Below are positions 54,280-63,285 of a stretch of 64,000 nucleotides of DNA, one piece after another; the stretch's first letter is position 1; each line of letters begins with the position of its first letter. This DNA is from UBA1447 sp964627535. GTDB taxonomy: Bacteria; Bacillota; Clostridia; Oscillospirales; Acutalibacteraceae. A program made the translations under genes and the position numbers. The notes beneath the pieces were generated by a model that was not told the DNA's origin, did not search any database, and saw nothing but the letters and a program-made list of their open reading frames with translations. The stretch covers positions 62,001-126,000 of the forward strand of contig CAZVJW010000001.1 in assembly GCA_964627535.1 (NCBI GenBank), given 5' to 3'.

Positions 54280-56553
54280 ATGAAGATTTCACCAAACGCG
54301 ATTACTGTGCTTGAAAGAAGATATTTGGTAAAGGATGAAGGCGGAAACCCGATTGAAACTGCAGAGGATTTATTTGAACGTGTTGCAACTACAATAGCGG
54401 CATCCGATAAAATATATGACAAAAACGCCGATATTAAAAATACAGCTAAAACATTTTATGACATGATGGCAAATCTTGAGTTTTTACCAAACTCCCCCAC
54501 TCTGATGAATGCCGGCCGCCCCTTAGGACAGCTATCGGCATGCTTTGTGTTGCCTGTTGAAGACACGATGGAAAACATCTTTGAGGCAATCAAACAAGCC
54601 GCGCTGATTCATAAATCGGGCGGCGGTACAGGCTTTTCATTTTCCCGTATCCGCCAGCAAGGCAGTTCAGTCAATTCCACAGGCGGAGTCGCCTCGGGAC
54701 CGATCAGCTTTATGAAAGTGTTCAACATGGCAACAGAAGCAGTCAAACAGGGCGGCACACGGCGCGGAGCAAACATGGGGATTCTACGCATCGACCATCC
54801 GGATATTATTGATTTTATTGACTGCAAGGCAAACAATAAGGAAATAACAAACTTTAATATCTCCGTTGGCTTAACAGAAGAATTCATGAAAGCCGTTGAA
54901 AATGATACCGAGTATAATTTAATAGACCCGCATACAAAAAATCCTATATCCCAACTTCGCGCCCGTACGGTTTTTGACAAAATTGTTGATGCCGCATGGC
55001 ATAACGGTGAGCCCGGCATCATTTTTCTGGATAGACTCAACAGGGATAATATTGTACCGTCCCAAGGCGAAATCGAATCAACAAACCCTTGCGGAGAGCA
55101 GCCGCTGCTTCCCTATGAATCGTGTAATTTAGGTTCGATAAACCTTATAATGATGCTGAAAGAAACAGAAGGAAAATATGATTTTGACTGGGATAAGTTC
55201 AGCTTAACAGTTAAAAATGCCGTACATTTTCTTGACAATGTTATTGATGCCAACAAATACCCTCTTGAAAAGATTGGCTATGTAACAAAACAGACACGAA
55301 AAATAGGCCTGGGCGTTATGGGTTGGTCCGATGCTTTGCTGTTGTTGGGGATACCTTATAACTCCAATGAGGCTATTGATCTCGCCGAAAAAATCATGGC
55401 ATTCATTACTTCTGCCGGCCGGGTTCAAAGCAACGAACTCGCAAAAATCCGCGGTGCATTTCCGCTGTTCGGCGAAAGCACACTTTCGCAGGACTTTCCT
55501 CAGCGCAACGCTACAATCACAACCATCGCGCCGACAGGCACGCTTTCGATCATTGCTGATTGTTCCAGCGGAGTTGAACCGGTTTTCGGCTATGTTTATA
55601 TCAGAAACATCATGGACGGCACCGAGATGGTTGAAGTCAACCCGATATTAAAGGCAGAACTTGAGAAAAGAAACCTTTATTCCGAGGATTTGATGAAACG
55701 AATTGCAAAAGAAGGCACCATTGCGCACATGGAAGAATTACCGGAGGATTTACGCCGCGTTTTTGTTTCAGCCCATGATATAAAACCGGACGATCATATT
55801 CGTATGCAGGCAGCGTTCCAAAAATATACAGACAACGCCGTTTCAAAAACCGTCAACTTTTCAAATAACGCCACACGCGACGAGGTTGCGGAAGTTTATA
55901 TGCTCGCTTTCCGGCTTGATTGCAAAGGCGTCACCATTTACCGCGACGGCAGCAGAAACGAACAGGTCCTTAATATCGGCAAGGTTAACAGAGAAGGTTT
56001 ACAATCAGACGATGAGCTTGACATCAATACACATATTATGCCAAGAGCCAGACCCGATACGGTTATGGGTATTACGGAAAGAGTCAAAATTGGCTGTGGC
56101 AACCTATATATCACTGTCAACTACGATGATAAAGGCATCTGCGAACTGTTTACAAACACAGGCAAAGCCGGAGGCTGCCCTTCACAGTCAGAAGCGACCG
56201 CCAGGCTTGCATCCATCGCTCTTCGCAGCGGCATTGATGTCAAGAGCATTGTTGACCAACTGAAGGGTATCCGCTGCCCTTCAACCATCCGTCAGCAAGG
56301 TATGAAATGCACCTCTTGTCCCGATGCTATTGCCAAAACCATTGAGCGTGTGTATAAACAGCAGGTTGACCTTGGTGTATGGCCTGTTGTAAACGATATT
56401 TATTCAAATACAATTGTTTCTGACGAACCTGTTAAAGAGGAAATTGACGAATACTCTGTCAATATCAAATTCTGTCCCGAATGCGGTACAAAGGTTGCTC
56501 ATGAAGGCGGTTGCGTCATCTGCAAAGAATGCGGTTTTTCAAAGTGCGGATGA
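54280..56553 (+). CDS. nrdJ: adenosylcobalamin-dependent ribonucleotide reductase (class II)
   Basis: Reduces ribonucleotides to deoxyribonucleotides with B12 and no oxygen requirement. The 757-residue chain has VASGPISFMKVFNMATEAVKQ and RRGANMGILRIDHPDI, then the radical-site motif NPCGEQPL with N269, C271 and E273, and ATITTIAPTGTLSIIADCSSGVEP. The C-terminus holds cysteine pairs for reduction and zinc (CTSCPDAIAK; CPECGTKVAHEGG; CKECGFSKCG). ATG 54280 is chosen because AGGGGGAGA stands just upstream; an in-frame TTG at 54217 is the -35 box of the promoter. It is a single-gene unit as far as I can see. Confidence 0.96.
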   Translation: MKISPNAITVLERRYLVKDEGGNPIETAEDLFERVATTIAASDKIYDKNADIKNTAKTFYDMMANLEFLPNSPTLMNAGRPLGQLSACFVLPVEDTMENIFEAIKQAALIHKSGGGTGFSFSRIRQQGSSVNSTGGVASGPISFMKVFNMATEAVKQGGTRRGANMGILRIDHPDIIDFIDCKANNKEITNFNISVGLTEEFMKAVENDTEYNLIDPHTKNPISQLRARTVFDKIVDAAWHNGEPGIIFLDRLNRDNIVPSQGEIESTNPCGEQPLLPYESCNLGSINLIMMLKETEGKYDFDWDKFSLTVKNAVHFLDNVIDANKYPLEKIGYVTKQTRKIGLGVMGWSDALLLLGIPYNSNEAIDLAEKIMAFITSAGRVQSNELAKIRGAFPLFGESTLSQDFPQRNATITTIAPTGTLSIIADCSSGVEPVFGYVYIRNIMDGTEMVEVNPILKAELEKRNLYSEDLMKRIAKEGTIAHMEELPEDLRRVFVSAHDIKPDDHIRMQAAFQKYTDNAVSKTVNFSNNATRDEVAEVYMLAFRLDCKGVTIYRDGSRNEQVLNIGKVNREGLQSDDELDINTHIMPRARPDTVMGITERVKIGCGNLYITVNYDDKGICELFTNTGKAGGCPSQSEATARLASIALRSGIDVKSIVDQLKGIRCPSTIRQQGMKCTSCPDAIAKTIERVYKQQVDLGVWPVVNDIYSNTIVSDEPVKEEIDEYSVNIKFCPECGTKVAHEGGCVICKECGFSKCG

Positions 56554-56703
56554 TGAAACGGGAAAGCCGTTGAAAAGAAGTTGAGAAGAGGTTGGAAGGA
56601 AGTAGGGGTACGGAAGAAAAAGAAAATCAGCGAACGATATCATGAATTTTCAATAAAAACTCCAATATAAAGCGGCTTTGCAACTTGCGGAAGGAACGGT
56701 GAT

Positions 56704-58482
56704 ATGATGCCATTAGACCTTTTCAGCAGCGGTGCGAGCCGCTATTCTGTTGTTATTCCGGTTCATGCAGCGCCGGCGGTACGCTATGCTGCGGAGGAAT
56801 TCATCAAATATTTCAAAGAGACCTGCGGTGCGGAACTCCATTTACTTGCCGGCTACAGCGGCTGCCCTGCCGAAACAATTATGATCGGTACGGGAATAGC
56901 TGAAGACCGGCTTGCCGAATGCGGCAAGGAAGGTTTTATTATTCAAACTACCGATAACAAGGTTTTTATAGCAGGTAAAACCCCGCGCGGCACGCTTTAT
57001 GGCGTATATACCTTCCTTGAAGATTATCTGGGTGTCCGCTTTTTCACGCCGGATATAACCCGCGTTCCCAAAAGCGCAAGCATTTCGATAGAATCCGGCA
57101 TTAACAGGCTTGAAAAACCCGCTTTCGAATACCGCGAGCCATGCTTTCGCGAGGTTTTTGACGGAAACTGGGCAGCAAGATTAAAAACCAACGGCAATTT
57201 TCCGGCATTGACGGAAAAGTATGGCGGCAAGACAACTTACGGCATGTTCGGCCACAGCTTTCAGGCTCTTTGCAACCCCGAAATATATTTTAACGATCAT
57301 CCGGAATACTTTGCGGAGATTGACGGTGTTCGTCTTCTCGAAAGAACCCAGCTTTGCCTGACAAACCCAGAAGTTCTGAAGATTGTAACTAAGAATGTGC
57401 TTGAGTATATCAAACAAAATCCTGAAATAACGATCGTTTCAATATCTCAAAACGACAACGAAAATTACTGCCGCTGCGAAAACTGCCGCAAGGTTGATGA
57501 AGAAGAAGGCAGCCAGTCCGGCACCATCATCAGGTTTGTCAATGCGGTTGCCGCTGCTGTCGAAAAGGAATATCCCAATATCGCGATTGACACCTTTGCT
57601 TATGCGTACTCACGAAAATCACCGAAGTTCGCAAAGCCGCGGCATAATGTTATCGTCCGCCTGTGTAATATCGAAAGATGCTTTCTGCACCCGGTAACAG
57701 AGCGATGCCCCACCTGGCCAAAAACCCGCCCGGGCGAAGAGGACTGCACCTTTGCGGATGAACTTATCAAATGGGGCAAACTGACCGACAGAATATATAT
57801 CTGGGATTATTATGTCAACTTCATCCACTATCCCCTGCCTCACCCGATTTTGCATGTTTTTAAACAAAATCTCGAGTTTTATAAACGCAACGGCGTCAGA
57901 GGGGTTTTTGAGCAGGGAAGTTTATGCTCCAACAACAGTTACTTTGCGGAATTGAAAGCATACCTGCTTTCCCGCCTTTTATGGAACCCCGAAATTGATG
58001 ACAAAGCTGTTATCGATGAGTTTTTAGCCGGGGTTTACAAGGGCGCAGCCCCTGTTATGAAGCGCATATATGACGAGTTTTACGCCGATGTTCTGAAAGA
58101 CAACTACCATCTGTTTTTCACCATGCACGCGGAGGTTATGTTAAAAAGCCTTAACCTTGAGAATATCAAAAAGTATGACGAATTATTTGAGGAGGCTGAG
58201 CGTTCGGCGCATGATCAAACCGTGCTTTATCAGGTAAAAAAGGCTGAAATGTGGCTGCGGTACCTCAAAATATACAAAACACCGATGGGCACTCCCGGCA
58301 GAAACGAAATCATCGACCGATATATATCCGACTGCGGGCTTTACAACATGATAGCCTTTGAGGAGCTTTTCACGCTTCAGGAGTCAAAAAAGTGGATGAA
58401 GCAAAGCATGGACCCGGAGAGGCATAATTACGATGACCCGGACAATCCTTCGCTTTATGATTTTCCGGGATTTGAAGACTGA
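56704..58482 (+). CDS. DUF4838 protein, putative glycoside hydrolase
   Basis: 592-residue protein of the DUF4838 family. The N-terminal 110 residues form a GH67/GH20-type accessory domain (AVRYAAEEFIKYFKETCGAE, GKTPRGTLYGVYTFLEDYLG) that packs against a barrel. The centre contains the family blocks LCLTNPEVLKIVTKNVLEYI, SISQNDNENYCRCENCRKVD and WDYYVNFIHYPLPHP. The fold predicts a polysaccharide-degrading enzyme, but no DUF4838 activity is known to me. There is no signal peptide. The 150-base gap before it holds no feature I can support. Confidence 0.85.
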   Translation: MMPLDLFSSGASRYSVVIPVHAAPAVRYAAEEFIKYFKETCGAELHLLAGYSGCPAETIMIGTGIAEDRLAECGKEGFIIQTTDNKVFIAGKTPRGTLYGVYTFLEDYLGVRFFTPDITRVPKSASISIESGINRLEKPAFEYREPCFREVFDGNWAARLKTNGNFPALTEKYGGKTTYGMFGHSFQALCNPEIYFNDHPEYFAEIDGVRLLERTQLCLTNPEVLKIVTKNVLEYIKQNPEITIVSISQNDNENYCRCENCRKVDEEEGSQSGTIIRFVNAVAAAVEKEYPNIAIDTFAYAYSRKSPKFAKPRHNVIVRLCNIERCFLHPVTERCPTWPKTRPGEEDCTFADELIKWGKLTDRIYIWDYYVNFIHYPLPHPILHVFKQNLEFYKRNGVRGVFEQGSLCSNNSYFAELKAYLLSRLLWNPEIDDKAVIDEFLAGVYKGAAPVMKRIYDEFYADVLKDNYHLFFTMHAEVMLKSLNLENIKKYDELFEEAERSAHDQTVLYQVKKAEMWLRYLKIYKTPMGTPGRNEIIDRYISDCGLYNMIAFEELFTLQESKKWMKQSMDPERHNYDDPDNPSLYDFPGFED

Positions 58483-58536
58483 TCGTTTCGTTCTATATAT
58501 CATAATCCAAATATCAATATTGATTATCTTTCACTT

Positions 58537-58671
58537 ATACAAATTCACGATTAAAAAACCTCTAACAATTCAAGCAAAAGCTTTGATTTATACTATTCGT
58601 TATTTTAATGCAGAATAGTATTATGAGGTTTTGTGCGGATTTTTTGTTAGGTTTTTATGAGTAATTAGTAT
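58537..58671 (+). repeat. MITE-like element, family 1, copy C (135 bp)
   Basis: Left end ATACAAATTCACGATTAAAA, right end (reverse-complemented) ATACTAATTACTCATAAAAA. The central palindrome ATACTATTC...GAATAGTAT and the ATGAGGTTTTGTGCGGATT block are shared with copy B. It lies between the DUF4838 stop and the hairpin at 58679. Confidence 0.85.
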
Positions 58672-58678
58672 TATGTGC

Positions 58679-58716
58679 AAAGAAGCCGGCATTCCGAAAG
58701 GAGCACCGGCTTCTTT
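58679..58716. terminator. hairpin between convergent genes, flanked by two elements
   Basis: AAAGAAGCCGG (58679-58689) and CCGGCTTCTTT (58706-58716) form a perfect 11-bp stem with a 16-base loop; T-rich on both strands, so it can act in both directions. Element C ends 7 bases to its left and element E begins 30 bases to its right. Confidence 0.75.
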
Positions 58717-58746
58717 GATTTATTATGAAATATTGTGCATACGTTT

Positions 58747-58904
58747 ATACTAATCGGCGATGAAAAGCGTTGTTAGATTTGCGATAATTTTTTGTGCTGC
58801 ACAAGACGGGCGACAATGCTTTGCTGTCGCAAAGCAAGGAGGACAACGCAGTACGGCGCAAAAAAGACCGCAAAGATTCAATGCGTTTTATCGGTGGTTA
58901 GTAT
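58747..58904 (+). repeat. MITE-like element, family 2, copy E (158 bp)
   Basis: Full-length partner of copy D, opposite orientation, 151 of 158 bases identical. The ends are ATACTAATCGGCGATGAAAA and, reverse-complemented, ATACTAACCACCGATAAAAC. The inner hairpin is GCTTTGC-TGTC-GCAAAGC. Its right end overlaps the stop codon of the LRR-dockerin gene by one base. Confidence 0.9.
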
Positions 58905-61900
58905 TATACATCAACCAATCCCGTAATTTGACTAATACTCAGTATATAATTTTGCGCATCAATCAAAACCGTATAATCATTTTCATCAAGTATACCGTCT
59001 TTAAAGATATCACCCGCTTTCACTGCCTCATCTTCCGGAGCCGGCAAAGAATGATTGGCAACATCAATCAATGTACACACATCGTTAAGGTCAATTATAC
59101 CATCACCGTTAACATCCCCGAAAATAACAACCGTATATGTTTCGAGGGCTTTATTTGTATTATTATTAATAATATTTATTAATGTGCCGGTACCGAAAGT
59201 TCCGTCCATAGTTGAATATTCAATTCTAACATTGCCGTTTAAGCTGATGAATTCGCTCTCAAACCGTGTTTTTGTCAAGCCCTCTTGAAGACCGTAAATA
59301 AAGCCTCCCTCTCTGTCAATAAATGCGGTGTCACCCGCGGCAATAATACCGGGTGATGTTATAAATATATAAGGAATTGTTTGAGTACGCGCATAGCTCA
59401 GCGCATAAGAGCCGGAATATAATTTGATGCTCAGCGAAGTGCACCCTGCAAAAGCATCCATACCAATGTTGACAACGCTTGCCGGAACAGTAACAGAAAC
59501 AATATTGGCTGAATCCATAAAAGCATAATCCCCAATAATTGTGACGCTGTCCGGAATAACAACAGTTTGAAGCCCTAAACAATAACCGAACATCAAATCG
59601 CCAATATATGGTACACCTTGTTCAATAATAACCGTTGTCAATTTTTCACAATTATAGAAAACAAACTTACCGATAAAATCAATACCCGCAGGAATCGTTA
59701 CACTTTTAATACTGGCACAGCTTCTGAATGCATGGTCTCCTATAATTTGAATGGTGTCGGGCAAATCTACCGTCATTAAGCTTCCGCATCCATCAAAAGC
59801 ATGGTCTCCAATGTCCTGAAGATCCTCCGGAAGATCAGCTGACCCCAAATTGCTGCAATTGAAAAAGACATAGTTCCCAATATTCAGAAGACTATCCGGT
59901 ATTGAGACGCTTTCTAAATTTGAGCAGCCGTAAAAGGAATTATCTTCCAAGTCCGAAACTCCTTCAGGTATCGATACTCTTGTAACAGTAGTATCGTACT
60001 TAAAGGCTTGATACGCTATTGATGTTACATAGACAGGAATATAAACAGCGCCACCCGCACCTTGGTAATCCAGAAGCCTGCCATGGTCAACAATGAATTC
60101 ATCGAGATTTGAACATGGTATACCGTTTGTCAGTGCGTATGATAAAGCCGCAGTTCCGCTAAACGTATATATAACAAGATTCGGGCATAAATCAAAAGAG
60201 CCTGTCCCAAAGGTTACAACACTTGCCGGAATAGTGATTGCCTCAAATTGAGGGCAATTTTTAAACGCATCATTGCCTATTGCCGTTACGCTTGAAGGAA
60301 TAGTGATGTTAGTTAATCGGGGGCAATTGACAAAGGCATTTGCGCCGATTGTCTCGACATAAGAAGGGATATCAACCGTCGTAATGGGACAACCGGAAAA
60401 AGTGAATGCATTAATTATTTTAAGGGTTGACGGTAAAGTAACCGAGGTAAGAGCTGTACAGTTAAAAAACAGGTTCGGAGGCAATTGAGTTATATTTGCG
60501 GATATGACAGCATCTATTAAACCTGCGCAGTTTGCAAGCGCGCCGTCTCCCAAACCGGTAACCGAAAACGGAATATTTATTGATGTTAAGCCGGAAACTT
60601 TAAATGCCTCATAACCAATTGTTTCAACACTTGCGGGAATAACAATTGATTTTAGTCCTTCGCAATATTTAAATGCATAATCTCCGATTATGTTCAAAGT
60701 TGACGGCAAAGTTACCGAGGATAGAGCCGTGCAGTTGTAAAACAAGTATACAGGTATCTCAGCAGTTCCTTCCGGAATAACTGCTCCAGTCAGACTTGTA
60801 CAATTTGCGAAAGCTGTAGCTCCAAAATTTGTCAGCCCGGCAGGCAAGTAAATGTTTTTTAAATTAGAGCAATTTCTGAACGCAAAGGTACCGATGCTTA
60901 TCACACCTTCAGGTAGAGTAACATTTGTAGCTGTCGTACATCCGTAAAAAGCAGAGTCGCCTATAGCTGTTACATAATAAGGAATCTCAACAAAATCGCG
61001 GTTTCCGACATACTGCAACACTGTATTTCCTGACATAACAAAATCAATGAGATCAATGTAGGGTATTTTATTTGCGATGGCATAATCATATGCCGTATAG
61101 CCTGAATGGCAATATATTGTAAAGCCTTCAAGCGGTTTAAACGCATCTGTTTCGATATTTGTAACCGAATCGGGTATTTCGATTGTTTCTATTTTTTCGC
61201 AGTTCATAAACGCGCCGGCTGCAATCGCATCAAGCGTTCCCGGCAGGACAATGTGCTTTGGCGAAGTCAGGTATTCTATAAGCAAACCGCCGGAAGGCAG
61301 AAAGTCGGTATATGTTACACAACCAATACCAATGTCGTACCCGTAGGCTTCAGCTTTTGAACCCTCAGGGCAATATATTTTTAATAATGGGTCGCATAAC
61401 GAAAAAACGTCTTTGTCGAAATCGGTAACGCTGCTCGGTATAACAGCTGTTTTCAGCAATGCGCATCCCGAAAAGGTTCCTTCAGGAACAACCATGAAAC
61501 CATTCTTAAATGTCGCAGACACAAGCATTATATCATCAGCAAAGACATACGGACCCATGGAAGTTACGTTCCCCGGAAGAATGATTCGTCCCAAGTTCTC
61601 ACACGCGGTGAAAGCGCCCGTTTCAAGAATATTCAGGCTGTTTGGAAGATTCGCAAATACAAGCTTGGAGCAGTGTAAAAAAGCCGACTCACCGATTTCT
61701 GTAACGGTTTCCGGTATCGTAACACCTGTTAAATCAGCATTGTCCATAAAGACTTTATTTTCTATCCGCCAGACTGTTGAAGGAATTACGATATCCCCTC
61801 CGTGGCCGTTGTATCCGATTAAAACACCGTCTATTACCACGAACGGATCATCTTGCGGAGCCGCAGACAGGGAAAAAGAAGGAAAAACGAAGATACTGAA

Positions 61901-61948
61901 AAGCAGGCTTGCCGAAAGAATGACGCTTAGTATTTTTTTAGTTTTCAT
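58904..61948 (-). CDS. secreted BspA-like LRR protein with C-terminal dockerin
   Basis: Large exported protein of 1014 residues. The signal peptide is 1-32 (ending SLSAA). Most of the length is LRR_5 repeats of about 23 residues (IGDYAFKYCEGLKSIVIPAS and similar), over 25 by rough count, in blocks broken by LVIYTFSGTAALSYALTNGI-like spacers. Residues 944-1014 are a type I dockerin with two calcium-loop segments, GDVNGDGIIDLNDVCTLIDV and GDIFKDGILDENDYTVLIDA. It would dock onto a cohesin protein, none of which is in the window. ATG 61948 is preferred because AGGGG lies upstream; the longer frame lacks a start signal. Confidence 0.9.
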   Translation of the reverse strand: MKTKKILSVILSASLLFSIFVFPSFSLSAAPQDDPFVVIDGVLIGYNGHGGDIVIPSTVWRIENKVFMDNADLTGVTIPETVTEIGESAFLHCSKLVFANLPNSLNILETGAFTACENLGRIILPGNVTSMGPYVFADDIMLVSATFKNGFMVVPEGTFSGCALLKTAVIPSSVTDFDKDVFSLCDPLLKIYCPEGSKAEAYGYDIGIGCVTYTDFLPSGGLLIEYLTSPKHIVLPGTLDAIAAGAFMNCEKIETIEIPDSVTNIETDAFKPLEGFTIYCHSGYTAYDYAIANKIPYIDLIDFVMSGNTVLQYVGNRDFVEIPYYVTAIGDSAFYGCTTATNVTLPEGVISIGTFAFRNCSNLKNIYLPAGLTNFGATAFANCTSLTGAVIPEGTAEIPVYLFYNCTALSSVTLPSTLNIIGDYAFKYCEGLKSIVIPASVETIGYEAFKVSGLTSINIPFSVTGLGDGALANCAGLIDAVISANITQLPPNLFFNCTALTSVTLPSTLKIINAFTFSGCPITTVDIPSYVETIGANAFVNCPRLTNITIPSSVTAIGNDAFKNCPQFEAITIPASVVTFGTGSFDLCPNLVIYTFSGTAALSYALTNGIPCSNLDEFIVDHGRLLDYQGAGGAVYIPVYVTSIAYQAFKYDTTVTRVSIPEGVSDLEDNSFYGCSNLESVSIPDSLLNIGNYVFFNCSNLGSADLPEDLQDIGDHAFDGCGSLMTVDLPDTIQIIGDHAFRSCASIKSVTIPAGIDFIGKFVFYNCEKLTTVIIEQGVPYIGDLMFGYCLGLQTVVIPDSVTIIGDYAFMDSANIVSVTVPASVVNIGMDAFAGCTSLSIKLYSGSYALSYARTQTIPYIFITSPGIIAAGDTAFIDREGGFIYGLQEGLTKTRFESEFISLNGNVRIEYSTMDGTFGTGTLINIINNNTNKALETYTVVIFGDVNGDGIIDLNDVCTLIDVANHSLPAPEDEAVKAGDIFKDGILDENDYTVLIDAQNYILSISQITGLVDV

Positions 61949-62137
61949 TTCATTTTCACCCCTTATAAAATTTAATATCTCGATATTGCAAAAACACAGG
62001 TTCAAACAGCAAGATAATATTTTTGCATTTTCATTCTACTCTTCATTTATTTAAAAGTAAATAGAATTCATCTTAATAATTCCGTCATAATAAACAATTT
62101 TTATCAATTTTGTTTACTATTAATGTGCTATAATTTA

Positions 62138-62168
62138 CAATAAGGAGTGGCTTAGCCACTCCTTATTG
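62138..62168. terminator. perfect 15-bp palindrome after the unknown secreted protein gene
   Basis: CAATAAGGAGTGGCT and AGCCACTCCTTATTG flank a single central T. It lies 40 bases past the stop at 62208 on the minus strand. With no T run this is either a weak terminator or a symmetric binding site in the leader of the LRR-dockerin gene. Confidence 0.55.
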
Positions 62169-62207
62169 CATTTATTATTCATTATTAATTTTATTATCTA
62201 TAGAGCA

Positions 62208-63269
62208 TTAATATGAAAACACAACCATGTTTTCTTCAACTGTATAGCTCTCATTTAAAACATATCCGTAAGCTTCAAGTGATGTCAAAAATGCATCAAG
62301 CATTTCTTTATTTGGAAAGACTATTTTCGCGTCAACCCTAACATCACTTGGTTTGCAGCTTTGAAATACGACAAATCCCGTTACCCACCAGCTTTTTTGC
62401 ATCGGTCTGGTAAAAAGAAATTCATTCTTATAATACAGATCCATTTCAACATCAAGCATCATCTCGTCCGGCACACAATCGTAAAGAGTTGGGGGAAAAT
62501 AAGTTTTGTCGGGTTTGCGATAATAGGTACCGATTTCTGCACCGGTCGAATAACCGCCGTACTGCCCTTTCCAAACCTGAATCATCCAGTCATAGCCATT
62601 ATAAATAAATTTAAATCGTTTTGTATCAAGGTTTGTAGATGACAATGGCGCTATCGCGTCATAAGCGAGGCAATACCCCATTTGGCGATTCCATGGATTC
62701 ATAGCGTTGAAGAAGATACCTTGGCCTGCATCAAAATCATAGCCTATTTTTGCAAACCCCTTCATATCATCATCATAAATAATATCATTAATATAATCAT
62801 AATCAAAATTAAAATTATATCTTGGGTCATCACACATGCGTACCAATGCCGACCTCATAAAGTCTTTTACCGCCTTTGTTTGCGAGGTTATCTTTACACC
62901 AGATAATTTTAAAAGCCAAATTTCATTCCATTGATTCCAAAGTTCTTCATCTGTTGCAACCGGATACGGCAGATTTTCCGCACTGCTATTAAGGTTGTTT
63001 GAAGCGACCACAGGCAGTTGATTTGCCTGTATGCTTTCAGTTTCGTTTCCACTTTGAGGTTCAGCTGCAATTTTGACTGAGCCTTCATCCTTATTTAGCA
63101 CAGTTACCTCATCATCATTGTCTGAACACATGACCGTTTCAGGTGCTGTTATACCTGTTTTCATGGGTTGTTCGAAAGCAATGGTATAATTATTTGCAGT
63201 AATTTTTGTGCAAAGAATAAGCGCTGCCACCAAAAGAAAGGATGTCATCCTAATCAGCCGTTTTTTCAT
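62208..63269 (-). CDS. secreted protein of unknown function
   Basis: 353-residue protein that I do not recognise. An N-terminal hydrophobic segment (about 8-25, ending ITANN) is a signal peptide or anchor. Then comes a low-complexity acidic/Ser/Gln-rich stretch to about 110. The folded part has DEELWNQWNEIWLLKLSGVK, FNFDYDYINDIIYDDDMKGF and IFFNAMNPWNRQMGYCLAYDA, rich in aromatic and acidic residues. It is not similar to a family I can name. GGGGAG stands 5 bases before ATG 63269. The lysine-rich protein gene lies 16 bases upstream and may be co-transcribed. Confidence 0.65.
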   Translation of the reverse strand: MKKRLIRMTSFLLVAALILCTKITANNYTIAFEQPMKTGITAPETVMCSDNDDEVTVLNKDEGSVKIAAEPQSGNETESIQANQLPVVASNNLNSSAENLPYPVATDEELWNQWNEIWLLKLSGVKITSQTKAVKDFMRSALVRMCDDPRYNFNFDYDYINDIIYDDDMKGFAKIGYDFDAGQGIFFNAMNPWNRQMGYCLAYDAIAPLSSTNLDTKRFKFIYNGYDWMIQVWKGQYGGYSTGAEIGTYYRKPDKTYFPPTLYDCVPDEMMLDVEMDLYYKNEFLFTRPMQKSWWVTGFVVFQSCKPSDVRVDAKIVFPNKEMLDAFLTSLEAYGYVLNESYTVEENMVVFSY

Positions 63270-63285
63270 CATTACTCCCCTTATT

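Noticed and set aside
58760..59182. Open frame on the plus strand over the end of the LRR-dockerin gene
   Set aside because: It is formed by element copy E and the antisense of the dockerin coding region.
58904..61948. Repetitive DNA as a CRISPR array or tandem satellite
   Set aside because: The periodicity is that of about 23-residue LRR protein repeats, with no exact direct repeats and no cas genes. No CRISPR array was seen anywhere in the window.
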